From JAQBXX01 sp963925015 (GTDB lineage Bacteria > Pseudomonadota > Gammaproteobacteria > SURF-13), in assembly GCA_963925015.1 (NCBI GenBank), contig CAWUTX010000065.1, positions 1 through 16,420 of the forward strand: 16,420 nt of DNA, read 5' to 3'. The first letter of the stretch is position 1. Each line of letters opens with the position of its first letter. The translations under genes were made by a program, and so were the position numbers. Under the pieces are notes generated by a model. That model was not told the DNA's origin. It was given only the letters and a program-made list of their open reading frames with translations, and did no database searches. Shown here piece after piece: positions 13,685 to 16,420 of the stretch.

Positions 13685-13734
13685 GTCGGATCAAGCCTGT
13701 CCTGAGCGAAGTCGAAGGGCGTAGCGGATCCGAC
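13685..13734. repeat. Dispersed-type repeat between hflD and acnB, bounded by inverted 8-mers
   Basis: GTCGGATC (13685-13692) and GATCCGAC (13727-13734) are exact inverted repeats enclosing a core containing CCTGAGCGAAGTCGAAGG (13701-13718). Sequences of this CTGAGC...GTCGAAGG type recur between genes in many unrelated bacterial genomes; I know this from memory, not from a search. It fills nearly all of the 57-bp gap between convergent hflD and acnB and may serve as a transcription barrier for both. Confidence 0.6.
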
Positions 13735-13741
13735 GAGGCGG

Positions 13742-16297
13742 CTACGTTGTAGTTGTCATCTCTTTTTCAGCCGTTGCAACATATTCCGCCATCTGGTGGA
13801 AGTTGAGATAGCGGTATATGTTGTCCGACAGCGGTGCGATGCGGTGGGTGTAGTCCATGTATTCCTGCACGGTCGGGATGTGTCCGAGTTTGGCGGTGAC
13901 GGCGGAGAGTTCCGCCGAGCCCAGATAGACGTTGGCCTCCTTGCCCATGCGGTTGGGGAAGTTGCGGGTGGAAGTGGACATCACGGTCGCACCGTCTTTC
14001 ACGCGCGCCTGGTTGCCCATGCAGAGTGAGCAGCCGGGTACTTCGGTGCGTGCGCCGACGCGGCCGAAGATGGCGTAATAGCCCTCCTCGGTGAGTTGAT
14101 GCGCGTCCATGCGTGTGGGCGGCACGATCCACAGGCGTACCGGCACTTCGCCGCCGTCTTCCAGAATCTTGCCCGCCGCGCGGTAGTGGCCGATGTTGGT
14201 CATGCACGAGCCGATGAAGACTTCATCCACGTGATCGCCCGCGACTTCCGACAGGGGTTTGATCTTGTCCGGGTCATTGGGGCAGGCGAGCAGCGGTTCC
14301 TTGATCTCGTTCATGTCGATCTCAACCACTGCGGCGTATTCGGCGTCTTTATCGGCTTCGAGTAATTCCGGCTTGGCGAGCCATGCTTCCATAGATTGTA
14401 TGCGCCGTTCCAGTGTGCGCTTATCTTCGTAGCCGGTGGCCATCATCCACTTCAACAGCGTGACGTTGGAGGTGAGGTATTCGATGATCGGTTCTTTGTT
14501 TAAGCGCACGGTGCAGCCGTTGGCCGAACGCTCCGCCGAGGCGTCGGCGAATTCGAACGCCTGTTCGATCTTGAGATCGGGCAGGCCCTCAATCTCCATC
14601 ACGCGCCCGGAGAAAATGTTCTTTTTTCCTTTTTTGTCGAGCGTGAGTAAACCCTTCTGCAGCGCGACATACGGGATGGCGTTCACCAGATCGCGCAGCG
14701 TAATGCCGGGCTGCATCTTGCCCTTGAAGCGCACCAGCACCGACTCCGGCATGTTGAGCGGCATCACACCTAAGGCGGCGGCGAAAGCGACGAGGCCGGA
14801 GCCTGCCGGGAAGCTGATGCCGATGGGAAAGCGTGTGTGCGAGTCGCCGCCGGTGCCGACGGTGTCGGGCAACAGCATGCGGTTCAACCATGAGTGGATG
14901 ATGCCGTCGCCGGGGCGGAGCACCACGCCACCGCGTGTGCGGATGAAATCAGGCAAATCATGCTGTAATTCGATGTCTATCGGTTTCGGATAGGCCGCCG
15001 TGTGGCAGAAGCTCTGCATGACTAAATCCGCCGAGAAGCCGAGGCACGCGAGTTCTTTCAATTCGTCGCGCGTCATGGCGCCAGTGGTGTCCTGCGAGCC
15101 GACCGTGCTCATGCGCGGCTCGCAGTAGGTGCCGGGGCGCATGCCTTTCACGCCACAGGCGCGCCCGACCATTTTCTGCGCCAGCGTGTAACCCTTGCCG
15201 CTGTCTGTCGTCGCCTGCGGGCGTATGAACAATGGCGAGCAGTCCAGCCCTAGATGCTCGCGCGTCTTGTCGGTGAGCGCGCGGCCGATGATGAGCGGAA
15301 TACGTCCGCCTGCGCGCACTTCGTCGGGCATGGTGATGGGTTGCAACTCGAAGCGCGCCAGCTCTGCGCCGGTTGCACTGGTGATGCGCCCGGCGCGCGG
15401 ATAAATTTTTATCACATCGCCGGTGTTCAGCTTGTCCACCGCGCACTCGATGGGCAGGCTGCCTGCATCTTCCGCCGTATTGAAAAAGATGGGCGCGATC
15501 TTGCCGCCCAGTATCACGCCGCCCTGGCGCTTGTTCGGTACGCGGGGCATGTCGTGCCCCATGTGCCACAGCGCGGAGTTGATGGCGGACTTGCGCGAGG
15601 AGCCGGTGCCGACCACGTCGCCGACGTAGGCGAGCGGGTGACCTTTCTTTTTCAGCGTCTCGATCGTGCTGAGCGCATCCGGCATTTTATTGATGAGCAT
15701 GCTCTTGGCATGCAGCGGGATGTCCGGGCGGCTCCACGCCTCGGAGGCGGGCGAGAGGTCGTCGGTGTTGGTTTCGCCCGGCACCTTGAACACAGTGACG
15801 GTGATTTCATCGGCGAGTGGCGCGCGGTGCGTGAACCACGCGGCGTCGGCCCACGCCTGTAACACCTGCTGCGCATGGCGATTGTGCGCGGCCTTTTTGA
15901 CCACGTCGTGATACGCGTCGAAGATCAAGAGCGTAGTGGCGAGCGCCTGCGCCGCCGTGGGTGCAAGTTCCTCATCATCCAGCAGGTCGATGAGCGGATG
16001 GATGTTGTAACCGCCCAGCATGGTGCCGAGCAGTTCCGTGGCATGTGTGCATGTGATGAGCGGACTCGTCGCTTCGCCGCTCGCCACCGCAGCCAGAAAC
16101 CCGGCCTTCACATAAGCCGCCTGATCCACGCCCGGAGGCACGCACTGGGTCACAAGCCCCAGCAAAAACTCGCCCTCACCGGCGGGCGGGTTTTTCAGTA
16201 ATTCGACCAGCTCGGCGGTTTGTCTGGCGTTAAGCGCGAGCGGCGGCAGGCCCTGTGCGGCACGCTCGGCGACATGATGACGGTAGTTTTTCAGCAC
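13742..16297 (-). CDS. acnB: Bifunctional aconitate hydratase 2 / 2-methylisocitrate dehydratase AcnB
   Basis: An 851-residue AcnB-type aconitase (E. coli 865), converting citrate to isocitrate in the TCA cycle; relatives also dehydrate 2-methylisocitrate. It begins with the AcnB-specific HEAT-like domain (HHVAERAAQGLPPLAL, AELVELLKNPPAGEGEFLL), then the swivel domain (GETNTDDLSPASEAWSRPD, GDVVGTGSSRKSA) and catalytic domains. The [4Fe-4S] ligands are C698 (FIGSCMTNIGH), C756 and C759 (PGCSLCMGNQ). GGDSHTRFPIGISFPAGSG and MVGRACGVKGMRPGTYCEP are also diagnostic. The start is GTG at 16297 (VLKNYRHHVAERAA against E. coli MLEEYRKHVAERAA), with AGGA 8 nt upstream on the - strand. TAAAAT (- strand, 16330-16325) is a possible -10 but no good -35 is visible. 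It converges on hflD across a short repeat. Confidence 0.97.
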   Translation of the reverse strand: MLKNYRHHVAERAAQGLPPLALNARQTAELVELLKNPPAGEGEFLLGLVTQCVPPGVDQAAYVKAGFLAAVASGEATSPLITCTHATELLGTMLGGYNIHPLIDLLDDEELAPTAAQALATTLLIFDAYHDVVKKAAHNRHAQQVLQAWADAAWFTHRAPLADEITVTVFKVPGETNTDDLSPASEAWSRPDIPLHAKSMLINKMPDALSTIETLKKKGHPLAYVGDVVGTGSSRKSAINSALWHMGHDMPRVPNKRQGGVILGGKIAPIFFNTAEDAGSLPIECAVDKLNTGDVIKIYPRAGRITSATGAELARFELQPITMPDEVRAGGRIPLIIGRALTDKTREHLGLDCSPLFIRPQATTDSGKGYTLAQKMVGRACGVKGMRPGTYCEPRMSTVGSQDTTGAMTRDELKELACLGFSADLVMQSFCHTAAYPKPIDIELQHDLPDFIRTRGGVVLRPGDGIIHSWLNRMLLPDTVGTGGDSHTRFPIGISFPAGSGLVAFAAALGVMPLNMPESVLVRFKGKMQPGITLRDLVNAIPYVALQKGLLTLDKKGKKNIFSGRVMEIEGLPDLKIEQAFEFADASAERSANGCTVRLNKEPIIEYLTSNVTLLKWMMATGYEDKRTLERRIQSMEAWLAKPELLEADKDAEYAAVVEIDMNEIKEPLLACPNDPDKIKPLSEVAGDHVDEVFIGSCMTNIGHYRAAGKILEDGGEVPVRLWIVPPTRMDAHQLTEEGYYAIFGRVGARTEVPGCSLCMGNQARVKDGATVMSTSTRNFPNRMGKEANVYLGSAELSAVTAKLGHIPTVQEYMDYTHRIAPLSDNIYRYLNFHQMAEYVATAEKEMTTTT

Positions 16298-16327
16298 GTG
16301 TCTGATCCTGGGTATGAGGTCATCATT

Positions 16328-16420
16328 TTAGCGCGTTCGCGCGCGTGCCGATACGGCGTGTACGCACGTCCCCGGCGCCTGCCCCACGATCAGTAACCGT
16401 GCCGTGGTGCTGGCGCGCAC
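16328..16420 (-). pseudogene. Truncated uracil-DNA-glycosylase-family fragment, running off the window
   Basis: Reading the - strand from the window edge gives an open frame of 30 codons ending at TAA (16330-16328): RASTTARLLIVGQAPG, then TCVHA, then unrelated residues to the stop. ARLLIVGQAPG followed by VHA is the N-proximal motif-A region of uracil-DNA-glycosylase-superfamily proteins, which normally continue (G-x-P-x-x-D-x-S-G) for well over 100 residues. Here the similarity breaks off after VHA (~16355), and I find no continuation in the other frames of this strand. The simplest reading is a 3'-deleted gene remnant 30 bp upstream of acnB. The upstream part is outside the window, so its state is unknown, and the call rests on about 20 residues. 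Confidence 0.5.

Overview
The window looks like ordinary chromosome from a GC-rich gammaproteobacterium. ClpB, NrdA, NrdB, MnmA, HflD and AcnB all read as close relatives of the Escherichia coli or Pseudomonas proteins, and two gene clusters keep a gammaproteobacterial order: nudJ-mnmA-hflD, and ypjD with corB/yfjD. I see no phage, plasmid, transposase, CRISPR, tRNA or rRNA genes. The genus cannot be fixed from the sequence alone.

Layout on the + strand: the 3' part of a UbiI/VisC-type ubiquinone hydroxylase (1-1064); clpB (1117-3693), with a probable heat-shock promoter overlapping the preceding stop codon; an elaborate regulatory region (3795-3997) before nrdA (3998-6913); nrdB (7018-8184), separated from nrdA by a terminator-like inverted repeat built of 7-nt units; and a 25-residue lysine-rich peptide gene (8294-8371) followed by perfect stem-loops. 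On the - strand come corB (8524-9819) and ypjD (9895-10704). The + strand resumes with a tight operon of nudJ (10898-11344), an exported protein of unknown function (11351-11971), mnmA (11972-13054) and hflD (13064-13684). A short dispersed-type repeat follows, then acnB on the - strand (13742-16297). At the right edge lies what looks like the remnant of a uracil-DNA-glycosylase-family gene (16328-16420, - strand).

The proteins are mostly housekeeping: respiratory quinone synthesis, protein disaggregation, dNTP supply, divalent metal transport, cytochrome-related membrane functions, nucleotide/thiamine-intermediate hydrolysis, tRNA thiolation and the TCA cycle. The unusual content is mainly between the genes. 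The nrdA control region has two NrdR-like boxes 32 bp apart, with a palindrome exactly filling the linker and a run of further inverted repeats reaching almost to the ribosome binding site. The nrdA-nrdB gap could act as an attenuator setting the ratio of the two subunits. Among the proteins, the exported product upstream of mnmA has Cys, His and Asp residues spaced like a transglutaminase-like cysteine peptidase, and the 25-residue polybasic peptide is easily missed. I do not see a wholly new multi-gene system.
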